This document shows positions 56,297-64,000 of a DNA stretch of 64,000 nt, one piece after another. The notes under the pieces were generated by a model. The model was not told where the DNA came from. It saw only the letters and a program-made list of their open reading frames with translations, and did not search any database. This stretch comes from Streptomyces sp. P3 (GTDB lineage: Bacteria; Actinomycetota; Actinomycetes; Streptomycetales; Streptomycetaceae). Location: contig NZ_CP028369.1 of NCBI RefSeq assembly GCF_003032475.1, positions 1,860,001-1,924,000 of the forward strand, read 5' to 3'. A program made the translations under genes and the position numbers. Numbering within the stretch: the first letter of the stretch is position 1; every line of letters begins with the position of its first letter.

Positions 56297-58546
56297 TTGG
56301 CTTCCGTACACACCACTCGACGTCGTCTCGGCGCCTGCGTCGCCACCGTTCTCGCGGTGACGGCCGGCACCGGCATGCTGGTCGCGCCCGGGGCCGTGGC
56401 CGCTCCCGTCGTGACGACCGGGTCCGCCACCGCCACCGCCGGCACCACCGCCGACGAGGCGAACCTGCCCCTCGGCGCCGACATCGTCAGCACCGGTGAC
56501 ACCGGATACCTCACGTCCCGGGTGGACGAATCCGGCGACAGGGTTCTGGAGTGGCACAGGTACGCCGACGGCTCGGTGCTGCCGATCGGCACGGGCGCCA
56601 CGGGTTACGACAGCGCCTCCGACGTCGTCGTGACCGGCGACGGCGGCGGCACGGTCCATCTGCGGGACATGCGGGAAGGCGCCACCTGGTCCGCGTCCTA
56701 CGACCTGGCGTCCGAGTTCGCGCCCGGCGCGAAGCTCGTCGGTGTGGTCGGCGACAACCTCTTCGTGAAGGTTCCGACCGGCAGCGGGGGCTACCAGGAG
56801 CTGTGGCAGCTCTCCCGGGTCGACGGGGTCTCCCGGAAGACGAAACGCTCGTCCAACCCCTACGGCATGGACTTCAAGGTCGTCGCCTCCACGGGCGACG
56901 TGATGATCGTCCTGAGCAGCAACCGGGTCTTCCCCAGTTCGTCGACCTTCCGGACCGAGTACTGGAAGACCCGCGCGGCCGTCGGCGGCGACGCGGTGAT
57001 CGAGTCGGGCAGCCGGGAGAACACCGCCCCGTGGACCCAGGCCTCGACCGGCGCCCGCACCGCCGACCACGAGGCCTGGGTCGAGTACCGGGCCGGGGCC
57101 ACCGAACTCGTCGTGGACGGGACGCGCGGCCACCGGAGAATCGCCCTGGACAGCTCCCTGAGCGGCGCCGTCATCGCCGGCATCACCCGGGACACGCTGC
57201 TCTACGGCGTCCCCGGCAAGGCGGCCGACGGGACGCCGAGCCCGCTGTACGCCGTGAGCATCACCGACTCCGCCGCCGCGCCGTACACCCTGCTGAAGCA
57301 CTTCTCCAGCGTGGCCCACGCGCCGGACGGCACTCTGCTCGTGCGCGGCGCCACGGCAGACGCCGACGGGCTGTTCCGCATCCGGGAGGGCGACGGCGGC
57401 CTCCCCACCGCCACGCTCGTGGCGGACACGGGCCGGCTCAAGGCCGTCGAGGTGACCGCGTCGAAGGTGCCCACGGCGGTGAGCCTGGAGAAGCCGGGAG
57501 CCACGGTCCCCATGGAGTGGACCCTGTCCCGCGCGAACGCCACCGTGGACCTCACTCTCACCCACACGGCCACCGGCGGGAAGCTCACCGAGCACCTGTC
57601 CCAGCCGGTGTCCGACAGCCGCTTCGGCTTCGTCTGGAACGGCGTCCTGGAGGGCGCCGGCGCCCCGAACGGCGCCTACACCTGGCAGATCACCGCCACT
57701 CCGGCCGACGGCGTCGGCGCCCCGGCGACCGCCCGGGGGAGCATCCAGGTCTCGCGCCGATCCAACCCGCACGACTTCACCGACAACGGCTCCACGGACG
57801 TCCTCGCGCGGGACGCCTCGGGCGTGCTGTGGCGGGACGACCTCTTCGACTGGTCGCCGGACGGCCGGGTGACCGTGGCCAAGCGGACGCGGGTCGGCGG
57901 CGGTTGGCAGGCCTACAACCAGATCGTGGCCGTGGGCGACCTCGCGGGCACCCCGACGGGCGACCTCGTGGCCCGCGACACCGCGGGCGTCCTGTGGATG
58001 TACCAGGGCAACGGCAGGGGCGGATTCACCTCGCGCGTCAAGGTCGGTGCCGGCTGGCAGACGTACAAGAGGATCACCGGGGGCGGCGACCTCACCGGGG
58101 ACGGCCGGTCCGACCTCCTCGCCGCCGACGCCTCCGGCGTCCTGTGGCTCTACAAGGGCACCGGCAGCTCGTCCGCCCCCCTCGCCCCCCGCGTCCGGCT
58201 CGGCGGCGGCTGGCAGATCTACGACCGGATCACCGCCGTCGGCGACCTCGCGGGCACCCCGACGGGCGACCTCGTGGCCCGCGACACCGCGGGCGTCCTG
58301 TGGATGTACCAGGGCAACGGCAGGGGCGGATTCACCTCCCGCGTCCGGATCGGTGCCGGCTGGAAGGCCTTCCCCCACCTCGTCGGCGCCGGCGACGTCA
58401 CCGGCGACGGCCGCCCCGACCTGATCGCCCACGGCCCGAACGGCACGTACGTCTACCGCTCGACCGGCTCGGCCACAGCCCCGTTCAGCCGGCTGACGAC
58501 CGACCTGTACGCGGGCGAGGGCACCAGGTTCAACACCGTCGCCTGA
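56297..58546 (+). CDS. Secreted FG-GAP/VCBS repeat protein
   Basis: A TTG start at 56297 follows AAAGGA by 6 nt. The 749-residue product has a Sec signal (RRRLGACVATVLAVTAGTGMLVAPGAVA, cut near residue 36) and a beta-rich middle. A C-terminal integrin-like repeat series from about residue 495 carries the calcium-type motifs GDLTGDGRSDLLA and GDVTGDGRPDLIA. Two of its repeats share a 98-bp identical block (57935-58032 and 58241-58338), showing recent duplication or conversion. Such proteins are common Streptomyces exoproteins; a carbohydrate or surface role is assumed, not shown. Confidence 0.87.
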   Translation: MASVHTTRRRLGACVATVLAVTAGTGMLVAPGAVAAPVVTTGSATATAGTTADEANLPLGADIVSTGDTGYLTSRVDESGDRVLEWHRYADGSVLPIGTGATGYDSASDVVVTGDGGGTVHLRDMREGATWSASYDLASEFAPGAKLVGVVGDNLFVKVPTGSGGYQELWQLSRVDGVSRKTKRSSNPYGMDFKVVASTGDVMIVLSSNRVFPSSSTFRTEYWKTRAAVGGDAVIESGSRENTAPWTQASTGARTADHEAWVEYRAGATELVVDGTRGHRRIALDSSLSGAVIAGITRDTLLYGVPGKAADGTPSPLYAVSITDSAAAPYTLLKHFSSVAHAPDGTLLVRGATADADGLFRIREGDGGLPTATLVADTGRLKAVEVTASKVPTAVSLEKPGATVPMEWTLSRANATVDLTLTHTATGGKLTEHLSQPVSDSRFGFVWNGVLEGAGAPNGAYTWQITATPADGVGAPATARGSIQVSRRSNPHDFTDNGSTDVLARDASGVLWRDDLFDWSPDGRVTVAKRTRVGGGWQAYNQIVAVGDLAGTPTGDLVARDTAGVLWMYQGNGRGGFTSRVKVGAGWQTYKRITGGGDLTGDGRSDLLAADASGVLWLYKGTGSSSAPLAPRVRLGGGWQIYDRITAVGDLAGTPTGDLVARDTAGVLWMYQGNGRGGFTSRVRIGAGWKAFPHLVGAGDVTGDGRPDLIAHGPNGTYVYRSTGSATAPFSRLTTDLYAGEGTRFNTVA

Positions 58547-58577
58547 CCGTTCCAGGGCCCGGCCTGGCGATCCGCAC

Positions 58578-58637
58578 CGCCGAGGTGACCGCGGAGGTGA
58601 CCGCCGAGGTGAGGGGCGAGGTGATCGCCGAAGTGAG
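58578..58637. repeat. Five tandem 12-bp units after the FG-GAP gene
   Basis: Five 12-bp units of the form SGCSGARGTGAN run head to tail just downstream of the exoprotein gene. No gene is supported in 58547-58766. Confidence 0.55.
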
Positions 58638-58766
58638 GGGCGGCACCCGTGCGCCGCGCGCCGTCGAACCCCGTTCGACGGCCGTCGACGGCACCGGGTG
58701 CTGTTCCCGGCACCCGCGGACGCCGATTTGCCGGAACGGCAACAGAGGTCGCGCGACCGGGACGCG

Positions 58767-59477
58767 ATGAGTGACCGTGGGCCCGTGACCGACAACATCG
58801 CAGAAACGACGCCCACACCCGACCTCCCCCAGGCCGCCGCAGACGGACCCGACGGATACGTCGGAGACCCTGCGGTGCGAGCGGAGTGGGACGGCCGCTA
58901 CGCCGACCGGCACCGCTTGTGGAGCGGCCGGCCCAACGGCGCCCTCGTGGCCGAGGTCGCCGGGCTGACCCCCGGGCGGGTGCTCGACGTCGGCTGCGGC
59001 GAGGGCGCGGACGCCGTCTGGCTCGCGCGCGGCGGCTGGGACGTGACCGCGCTCGAGGTCTCGGGCGTGGCACTGGAGCGGGCGGCGGGGCACGCGCGGG
59101 ACGCCGGTGTCACCGTGCACTGGGTACACGCCGAACTCACCGGAGCGGCGCTCCCGCCGGCCTCCTTCGACCTCGTCTCCGCGCAGTACCCGGCCCTGCT
59201 GCGCACCCCGGACGCCGCAGCCGAGCGGGCGCTGCTCGCGGCCGTCGCGCCCGGTGGCGTGCTGCTGCTCGTCCACCACGCGGGAATGGACACCCGGCAG
59301 ACGCACGACGGCGGCTTCGACCCGGCCGACTACGTCTGGCCCTCGATGGTCGCCGCTCTGCTCGACGACGACTGGAGGGTCGAGGTGGACGAACAGCGGC
59401 CACGGCCGGCGCCCGAGGGCGGCGCCGGCGCGCACCACACCGACGACCTGGTGCTGCGGGCCCGCCGACTGCGCTGA
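58767..59477 (+). CDS. SAM-dependent class I methyltransferase
   Basis: ATG at 58767 gives 236 residues; a GTG at 58698 would only add non-conserved residues, and no strong ribosome site separates them. The Rossmann motif I VLDVGCGEGADAVWLA (72-87), the acidic residue of motif II in VTALEVSG, and FDLVSAQYPALLR mark a Methyltransf_11/25-type enzyme, with LWSGRPNGAL before it as in TehB-like proteins. The substrate is unknown. The gap 59478-59762 contains no gene. Confidence 0.9.
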   Translation: MSDRGPVTDNIAETTPTPDLPQAAADGPDGYVGDPAVRAEWDGRYADRHRLWSGRPNGALVAEVAGLTPGRVLDVGCGEGADAVWLARGGWDVTALEVSGVALERAAGHARDAGVTVHWVHAELTGAALPPASFDLVSAQYPALLRTPDAAAERALLAAVAPGGVLLLVHHAGMDTRQTHDGGFDPADYVWPSMVAALLDDDWRVEVDEQRPRPAPEGGAGAHHTDDLVLRARRLR

Positions 59478-59762
59478 CGCCCCACCCTCAGCCCGCGCCG
59501 GGGGCGCCGAACCGGCCGTCCCCGCCGCCGTCCCCGCCGCGCCGCCGCCGGCGTCGCCGCCGTGGTCGCGCCGCCGCGGAGCAGCGAGTCGGTGATTGGT
59601 CAGCATCTGCTCGGCGGTCTACGTGGCACGAGCGCGGCCGTCTGTGGCCAAAGCCGTGGTGCTGTCCGGAAGGGCCGGCTGCGAAGGGGGCGGTGTCCGG
59701 GCGGGGGCACGCGCCGCGCAGAAAAGGCCGGAGGGGGCCAGCACCGTATCGCCGTTATGAGA

Positions 59763-60284
59763 TCAGAGCGCTTCCTTGGACGGGGTGACAGGTTCCCCCG
59801 ACTTACGGACTACAGGCAGCACACTCCACGGGAAGTTGATCCAGTCGTCCGTTCGCTTCCACACGTACTCGCACTTCACGAGCGACTGCGGCTTCTCGTA
59901 GACGACGGCGCTGCGCACCTCGGCGACGGCGTCCAGGCAGAAGTCGCGGACGAGTTTCAGCGTCTTCCCCGTGTCGGCGACGTCGTCGGTTATGAGGACC
60001 TTCTTGTCGGAGAAGTCGATGACGTCGGGAACGGGCGCGAGCATGACGGGCATGTCGAGTGTGGTTCCGACGCCGGTGTAGAACTCGACGTTCACCAGGT
60101 GGAGATTCTTGCAGTCGAGCGCGTAGGCGAGTCCGCCGGCGACGAAGACACCGCCGCGGGCGATGCTCAGCACGACGTCCGGGACGTAGCCGTCGTCCGC
60201 GATGGACTGCGCGAGCTCCCGGACGGCCGTCCCGAACTGCTCGTAGGTGAGGTTCTCGCGCGCCGGCTCCGCGTCGCCGCTCAC
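59763..60284 (-). CDS. Purine-type phosphoribosyltransferase
   Basis: GTG start at 60284 overlaps the dcd stop (GTGA). The 173-residue protein has the PRPP loop [13 protein letters not shown] (96-108) and [22 protein letters not shown] near the N-terminus, as in Gpt/xanthine-guanine phosphoribosyltransferases. It likely salvages a purine base; base specificity is not readable. Coupling with dCTP deaminase suggests a nucleotide-metabolism operon. Confidence 0.88.
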   Translation of the reverse strand: MSGDAEPARENLTYEQFGTAVRELAQSIADDGYVPDVVLSIARGGVFVAGGLAYALDCKNLHLVNVEFYTGVGTTLDMPVMLAPVPDVIDFSDKKVLITDDVADTGKTLKLVRDFCLDAVAEVRSAVVYEKPQSLVKCEYVWKRTDDWINFPWSVLPVVRKSGEPVTPSKEAL

Positions 60285-60856
60285 ACCTGGGTCCGGTGGA
60301 AGTTCAGGAACGACCGGGACGCCGTCGGCCCGCGCTGGCCCTGGTACCTGGACCCGTAGCGGTCGCTGCCGTAGGGGAACTCGGCCGGCGAACTCAGCCG
60401 GAACATGCACAGCTGCCCGATCTTCATACCGGGCCACAGCTTGATCGGCAGGGTCGCGAGATTGGACAACTCGAGCGTCACATGGCCGGAGAAGCCGGGA
60501 TCGATGAACCCGGCGGTGGAGTGGGTGACCAGCCCGAGCCGCCCGAGCGAACTCTTGCCCTCGAGCCGCGAGGCGAGATCGTCGGGAAGGCTGACGACCT
60601 CGTACGTGGAGGCGAGAACGAACTCCCCGGGGTGGAGGATGAACGGCTCGTCGCCCTCGGGCTCCACGAGCCGGGTCAGGTCGGCCTGCTCCACGGACGG
60701 GTCGATGTGCGGGTAGCGGTGGTTCTCGAACACCCGGAAGTAACGGTCGAGTCGCACGTCGATGCTCGACGGCTGCACCATGGATTCGTCGTAGGGATCG
60801 ATCCGTACCCGCCCGGCGTCGATCTCGGCCCGGATGTCCTTGTCTGAGAGAAGCAC
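60281..60856 (-). CDS. dcd: dCTP deaminase
   Basis: Deaminates dCTP to dUTP (some actinobacterial forms also hydrolyse to dUMP). The 191-residue protein has the active-site motif [19 protein letters not shown] followed by [13 protein letters not shown], plus [14 protein letters not shown] and the C-terminal [12 protein letters not shown], all typical. It is the first gene of a two-gene unit with the phosphoribosyltransferase. Confidence 0.96.
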   Translation of the reverse strand: MLLSDKDIRAEIDAGRVRIDPYDESMVQPSSIDVRLDRYFRVFENHRYPHIDPSVEQADLTRLVEPEGDEPFILHPGEFVLASTYEVVSLPDDLASRLEGKSSLGRLGLVTHSTAGFIDPGFSGHVTLELSNLATLPIKLWPGMKIGQLCMFRLSSPAEFPYGSDRYGSRYQGQRGPTASRSFLNFHRTQV

Positions 60857-60937
60857 GTCCCGAGGATACGCAAGGCGCGCGGAGCGACCACCATCGGACG
60901 ACTCCGCGCGCCAGGGCTTCGCGTTTCCCGCCCGCCG

Positions 60938-61105
60938 CTACCGCTTCTCGAGCATCACCGGCACGGCGCTGCGCAACCGGGCGCACCGAGGACACCGGAC
61001 GAGCCGTCCGGGACCGAGCCGCTCGGCCTGCTGCATCGGGAACGAAGCGGTGCTGAACACGTGCCCGTCGGCACAACGGACGACGGTGCGCTCCATCAAG
61101 TCCAT
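60938..61105 (-). CDS. Small zinc-ribbon-like protein
   Basis: ATG at 61105 with AAGGG upstream; 55 residues (MDLMERTVVRCADGHVFSTASFP ...). C11-x3-H15 and a CPRC knuckle near residues 38-41 could bind one zinc ion. It is basic at both ends and soluble. Similar short proteins are, from memory, conserved in Streptomyces without known function. Confidence 0.65.
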   Translation of the reverse strand: MDLMERTVVRCADGHVFSTASFPMQQAERLGPGRLVRCPRCARLRSAVPVMLEKR

Positions 61106-61369
61106 GAGTCCCTTCCCCAAGAGCCGCGTCCGGCTGCTGCTCGCCGGACACTGAAAGCCACATTACGGGACGAACGGGACGACCCTCCAGGCGGCACTCC
61201 GACCCCGCCCGACCCCACTTCAACGCGACCACCGTACGCCCCAACTCCGGCCGCCCACACACCGATCCCTCCCCACCGACGCAGGCAGGCCCCGGGGCTT
61301 CGACGCCCGGGGCCTGACATGGGGTAGAGTGACGGAGCGTTCCGACACCGGTTCAGACCGGCATCACGC

Positions 61370-61443
61370 GCGGGTGTAGTTTAATGGTAGAACATCAGCT
61401 TCCCAAGCTGAGAGCGCGAGTTCGATTCTCGTCACCCGCTCCA
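61370..61443 (+). tRNA. tRNA-Gly (CCC)
   Basis: A full cloverleaf is visible: acceptor GCGGGTG / CACCCGC, D arm with GTTTAATGGTAGAAC, anticodon stem TCAGC / GCTGA around TTCCCAA (anticodon CCC), T arm GAGTTCGATTCTC, discriminator T and encoded CCA. It serves as an apparent attachment site for the decayed integrase gene next to it. Confidence 0.96.
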
Positions 61444-61448
61444 TGAAT

Positions 61449-61478
61449 AAGGCCCAGGTCAATGACCCGGGCCTTTTT
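61449..61478 (+). terminator. Intrinsic terminator after tRNA-Gly
   Basis: The stem AAGGCCC-A-GGTC / GACC-C-GGGCCTT (one mismatch) with loop AAT is followed by a T-tract. It can also end the leftward integrase remnant. Confidence 0.85.
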
Positions 61479-61496
61479 GCTGTGCGCTGCGATCAC

Positions 61497-62408
61497 TCAC
61501 CGCGTGCCAGATTCGTGCCAGAAACGTTGATCGTCGAGGGTGGCTGTCGCGGGTTCTGGCACGGCCGCAGCTTCCTGCACTTCCTGGCGTGGCTTACGGA
61601 CCGTCGCATCGAGGCCGACTGCAACTTCCTGCTGCCGGTCGTCGTCAGAGTGCTGGTAGATCAGCGCGGCTTTCTCGGAGGACTGGCCGACGCGGACCAT
61701 CGTGTCCTTGAGGGTCGCACCCGACTGAGTCGAGAGCGTGTGTCCGGTGTGACGAAGGTCGTAGAAGCGGAAGCCCTCAGGGACGTCGGCGACTGTACGA
61801 GCCTTGCGCCACTTCCGGCCGAACGTGCTCCGCCGGAAGGCCGCACCCTTCTCTCCGAGGAAGACCAGGCCGTTGGGCCCCTTGCCCGCGTAGAGCTCCA
61901 TGTGGAGGCGGAGCTCCGTGCGGAGGAACTCGGGGAGGTGGACGGTACGTGTGCCTGCTTCGGACTTGGTCTCACCGGGGGCGCGGCGACCGTTCGTGCG
62001 TTCCGGTTCGGCGACCCGGACCTTGATCTTCAGTGCCTCGACGTCGATGTCCCGGCGCCGGAGACCGGCCAGCTCCTCGGGGCGCAACGGACCGTATGCG
62101 CCGAGGTAGACCATGAGTCGCCAGCGAAGGCCGATGTGGTCGGCAAGGGCGTCGACCTGGGCGACGGTGGCGATACGACGCTCCGCCGCCTTTTCCTTTC
62201 CGGCACCCTTGATCCGGCAGGGGTTGCGCTTGATCAGGTCGTCGTCCACGGCCGTCTCCATGACACTTTTCAGGAGGCGGTAGGCCTTTGCGGTCGTGGT
62301 CTTGGCTTTGGTCGTGCGGAGGCGTTCGGCGCGCCATTCACGGACGAGGGGCGCGGTGATCTCGTCGAGGTCCGATTCCCCGAAGGTGGGAAGGACGTGG
62401 TCCTTGCG
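61497..62408 (-). pseudogene. Tyrosine recombinase (integrase) remnant, N-terminus deleted
   Basis: The frame begins within an SAM-like core-binding domain (FGESDLDEITAPLVREW, TTTAKAYRLLKSVME) with no start codon or arm-binding domain. It runs through the catalytic domain: GPLRPEELAGLR (first Arg), DLRHTGHTLSTQSG (His-x-x-Arg region), VGQSSEKAALIYQHS with the Tyr nucleophile. Gln replaces the usual second His (GHSS). It lies at the 3' side of tRNA-Gly, the classic position for an integrase of a pSAM2-like element or phage. With the N-terminus lost and the excisionase frameshifted, it is probably dead. Confidence 0.8.
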
Positions 62409-62419
62409 CGGGGACGCCT

Positions 62420-62595
62420 CAGCGGCTCCACCGTGCGGGACCGGATGAACTCCGCGACCGCGCTCTCGGGGATACGGACATGCCGGCCGACCTTCACGTA
62501 CCGAATCCGCCGCTCCTCGATCAGTCGCCGGGGAAAGCGGGCGGCGTACCGAGCAGCTCGGCGACCTGGTCGACGGACAGATAGCGATCGGTCAT
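62420..62595 (-). pseudogene. Excisionase remnant with frameshift
   Basis: The ATG at 62595 starts MTDRYLSVDQVAELLGT, a MerR-like excisionase helix. The frame then fails, while the next frame continues FPRRLIEERRIRYVKVGRHVRIPESAVAEFI. The break is near 62545. Beyond about 62420 the sequence fuses into the integrase remnant, implying a deletion that removed the end of xis and the start of int. Confidence 0.78.
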
Positions 62596-62650
62596 CGGGT
62601 CGGTTCTCCTTCCGTTCCTGGGGCGGGTTCGAGGGACGCGGGTGGGCCGG

Positions 62651-63640
62651 TCAGTAACGGCGGCGGCGGAGAGGCTCCGGCCGGGCCGCCGACTCGAGAG
62701 GCGCGAGGCCCTCCAGGAGCCGTCGGTAGGCGTCCGGGTCCCGCTCGAAGTCCGTCCCGGATGCGAGGGCGGCCCGGTCGGCGTCCTGCCCCCGGAGCAG
62801 GTCGACCGATGCCTGCGCGAACCGCTCCCACAGACCGTGCCGTTCGGCGTCGGCCACCAGCCGGCGCAGCTCGGTGACCGCCACCTCGGCGTCAGCGCGG
62901 GCGGCCGGTCCGGCCTGGAGTCTGTTCCGCAGCCCGGCGGCGGGGGCCGCCTCCCTAAGCAGCGGGCGCAGCCGGTTCGCGAGGTCCCGGGCGTCCGCCG
63001 CCGCCTTGTGTGCCTGCGGCCCGGCCTCCCGCAGAACCCAAAGGGAGCGGACCAGTTCGAGGTCAGGTGCCGCGTCGAGCGACCCGTGGCGCCCGGCGTC
63101 CCGCACCGCATCCACGGCCCGCGCGTAGTCCTCGGCTGCCCACCCGGCAGCCTCGGCCAGCCGGGTCGCGCTACGCACGAGCCGCGCCTCCACACCGAGG
63201 ACCCGGGGGAGGGCGCGGAGATTGCCGCCGACCAGCCCGATCAGGATGAGCAGTACCCCCAGCAGCAGGAGGGTGTCCGAGGTGGTGAAGTCCTCCTCCG
63301 AGGAGGCTTCCAAATCGTCCAGGTCCCCCCGGTTCGGCCCTTCCGTGAACATGAACCCGGACGCCCAGCCGTAGCCCCGACTGTCCGGGTAGTTCGGCGC
63401 CTTGAGACTGTCGCTCCGGCCGGCATCGCAGTGGTACGACCCCTCCCGCGTCTTCTTCTCGTACGGGTCGCTCCACTGGACCCGGCAGGTGCCGTCAGCC
63501 TTCTCATCGACCACCGCCAAGTCGATCTGGCGCGTCGAGGGCAGCTCCGGATCCGACTCGATCGCGTATAGCCCCGCCGAACACGCGAAGAGCATGAAAC
63601 CGGCGGTCAGAACCCAGCGGAAGAAAGGTATGTGCCTCAT
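62651..63640 (-). CDS. Two-pass membrane protein of unknown function
   Basis: The 329-residue protein has an N-terminal helix (about 8-27), an extracytoplasmic domain with two cysteines (C52, C70) and GYGWASGFMFTEGPN, a second helix (about 123-141, TLLLLGVLLILIGLVGGNL), and a long helical, Ala/Arg-rich cytoplasmic domain. No family is recognised. It lies just beyond the excisionase remnant and may belong to the same former element or to the chromosome. Confidence 0.75.
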   Translation of the reverse strand: MRHIPFFRWVLTAGFMLFACSAGLYAIESDPELPSTRQIDLAVVDEKADGTCRVQWSDPYEKKTREGSYHCDAGRSDSLKAPNYPDSRGYGWASGFMFTEGPNRGDLDDLEASSEEDFTTSDTLLLLGVLLILIGLVGGNLRALPRVLGVEARLVRSATRLAEAAGWAAEDYARAVDAVRDAGRHGSLDAAPDLELVRSLWVLREAGPQAHKAAADARDLANRLRPLLREAAPAAGLRNRLQAGPAARADAEVAVTELRRLVADAERHGLWERFAQASVDLLRGQDADRAALASGTDFERDPDAYRRLLEGLAPLESAARPEPLRRRRY

Positions 63641-64000
63641 GTCGTCATCCCCCCACCGTCAGCCTCGCACGGCGCATACAGGTGAGCTAGAGGCCAGCTC
63701 CGGCAGCGTGTCTCCGCCGTCCCTGCCCGGGTCCGGCAGGGCGGCCGCGTCCGGTCCGCTTCGCTGGACCTGGCCGTCCCTTACGCCGACCACTCCGTCT
63801 TTCGCGAACAGTGGCTGCCCCACCACGTGCGCACCAGAGGGACTCCGATTCGTCCAGCAAGCACGGACCCAAGCAACCCGCACAGCCCATGGATCGAACT
63901 CCTAAAGCGGCTGTCGATTGCCTCCGCATGCTTCGGTGGAACCGCAGTCGGTCGCTGGCAGCATCCCTCCACGCCGTTGCCGGTTTGGTTCCCCACATCA
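63641..64000. other. Right-edge stretch without a supported gene
   Basis: Short open frames exist on both strands, but they are Arg/Gly-rich, lack ribosome sites and show no family motif. A gene reaching in from the right cannot be excluded. Confidence 0.4.

Noticed and set aside
61443..62657. Rightward open frame opposite the integrase remnant
   Set aside because: Integrase catalytic motifs are on the other strand; this frame is its shadow.
63687..63998. Leftward frame at the right edge
   Set aside because: Low-complexity Arg/Gly-rich sequence, no ribosome site and no family motif.

Overview
The window is chromosomal DNA of a Streptomyces or close relative. The evidence is very high GC with strong third-position GC bias, GTG and TTG starts, a HAIR/HspR-controlled dnaK operon, class II aldolase, the tryptophan-to-kynurenine pathway and SARP, ECF-sigma and LuxR regulators. 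From memory, the order kyn genes, fba, pyrE, speE-like, aminotransferase, clpB, dnaK operon matches the S. coelicolor core (around clpB SCO3661 and dnaK SCO3671). This could not be checked here.

Layout. (1) 1-16187 is core and read mostly leftward: a two-component system cut by the left edge, kynA-kynU with a nearby formamidase-like hydrolase, DUF3151, an MFS exporter, fbaA, pyrE and an aldose epimerase, an SRPBCC protein, a membrane spermidine-synthase-like protein, DUF2617, a Gly/Cys/His-rich membrane peptide, and a rightward PLP aminotransferase. (2) 16188-26760 is an accessory island. It holds a Uma2 nuclease, a YefM-YoeB toxin-antitoxin pair with its palindromic operator, a frameshifted pRiA4b-ORF3-type gene, a SNF2 helicase translationally coupled to a SWIM zinc-finger protein, and an AAA ATPase behind an AT-rich palindrome. 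Two displaced 3' pieces of the aminotransferase gene (17031-17471 and 26585-26702) break off at the same codon, and the same 21-bp motif precedes both and recurs once more. This suggests repeated insertion into one site of the aminotransferase gene. (3) 26773-35604 is a second accessory block: a MerR regulator, an ECF sigma factor, a SARP-NB-ARC-TPR regulator, a serine beta-lactamase-like esterase and two alpha/beta hydrolases. (4) 35814-40246 is core: YbjN, a membrane protein, clpB with a HAIR box and a PPOX-fold protein. (5) 40526-44920 holds a secreted protein with nine DSTW repeats, translationally coupled to a small Rieske-like protein without its metal ligands, beside three paralogous LuxR-type regulators. 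(6) 45337-61105 is core: an orphan sugar-binding lipoprotein, dnaK-grpE-dnaJ-hspR with HAIR boxes, a MraY/WecA-like transferase, an EtfD-like membrane Fe-S reductase, a Yip1 protein, an FG-GAP repeat exoprotein, a methyltransferase, a phosphoribosyltransferase-dcd pair and a Zn-ribbon peptide. (7) 61370-64000 has tRNA-Gly(CCC), a decayed integrase/excisionase at its 3' end, and an unknown membrane protein.

How genes work together. KynA, the HGGAW hydrolase and KynU would take tryptophan to anthranilate. HspR should repress both clpB and its own dnaK operon through HAIR boxes. EtfD would pass beta-oxidation electrons to menaquinone. The island genes look like a mixed stress or defence cargo. 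The DSTW/Rieske-like/LuxR locus is the best candidate for an undescribed small system. All operators and terminators were read by eye, and no database search was possible.
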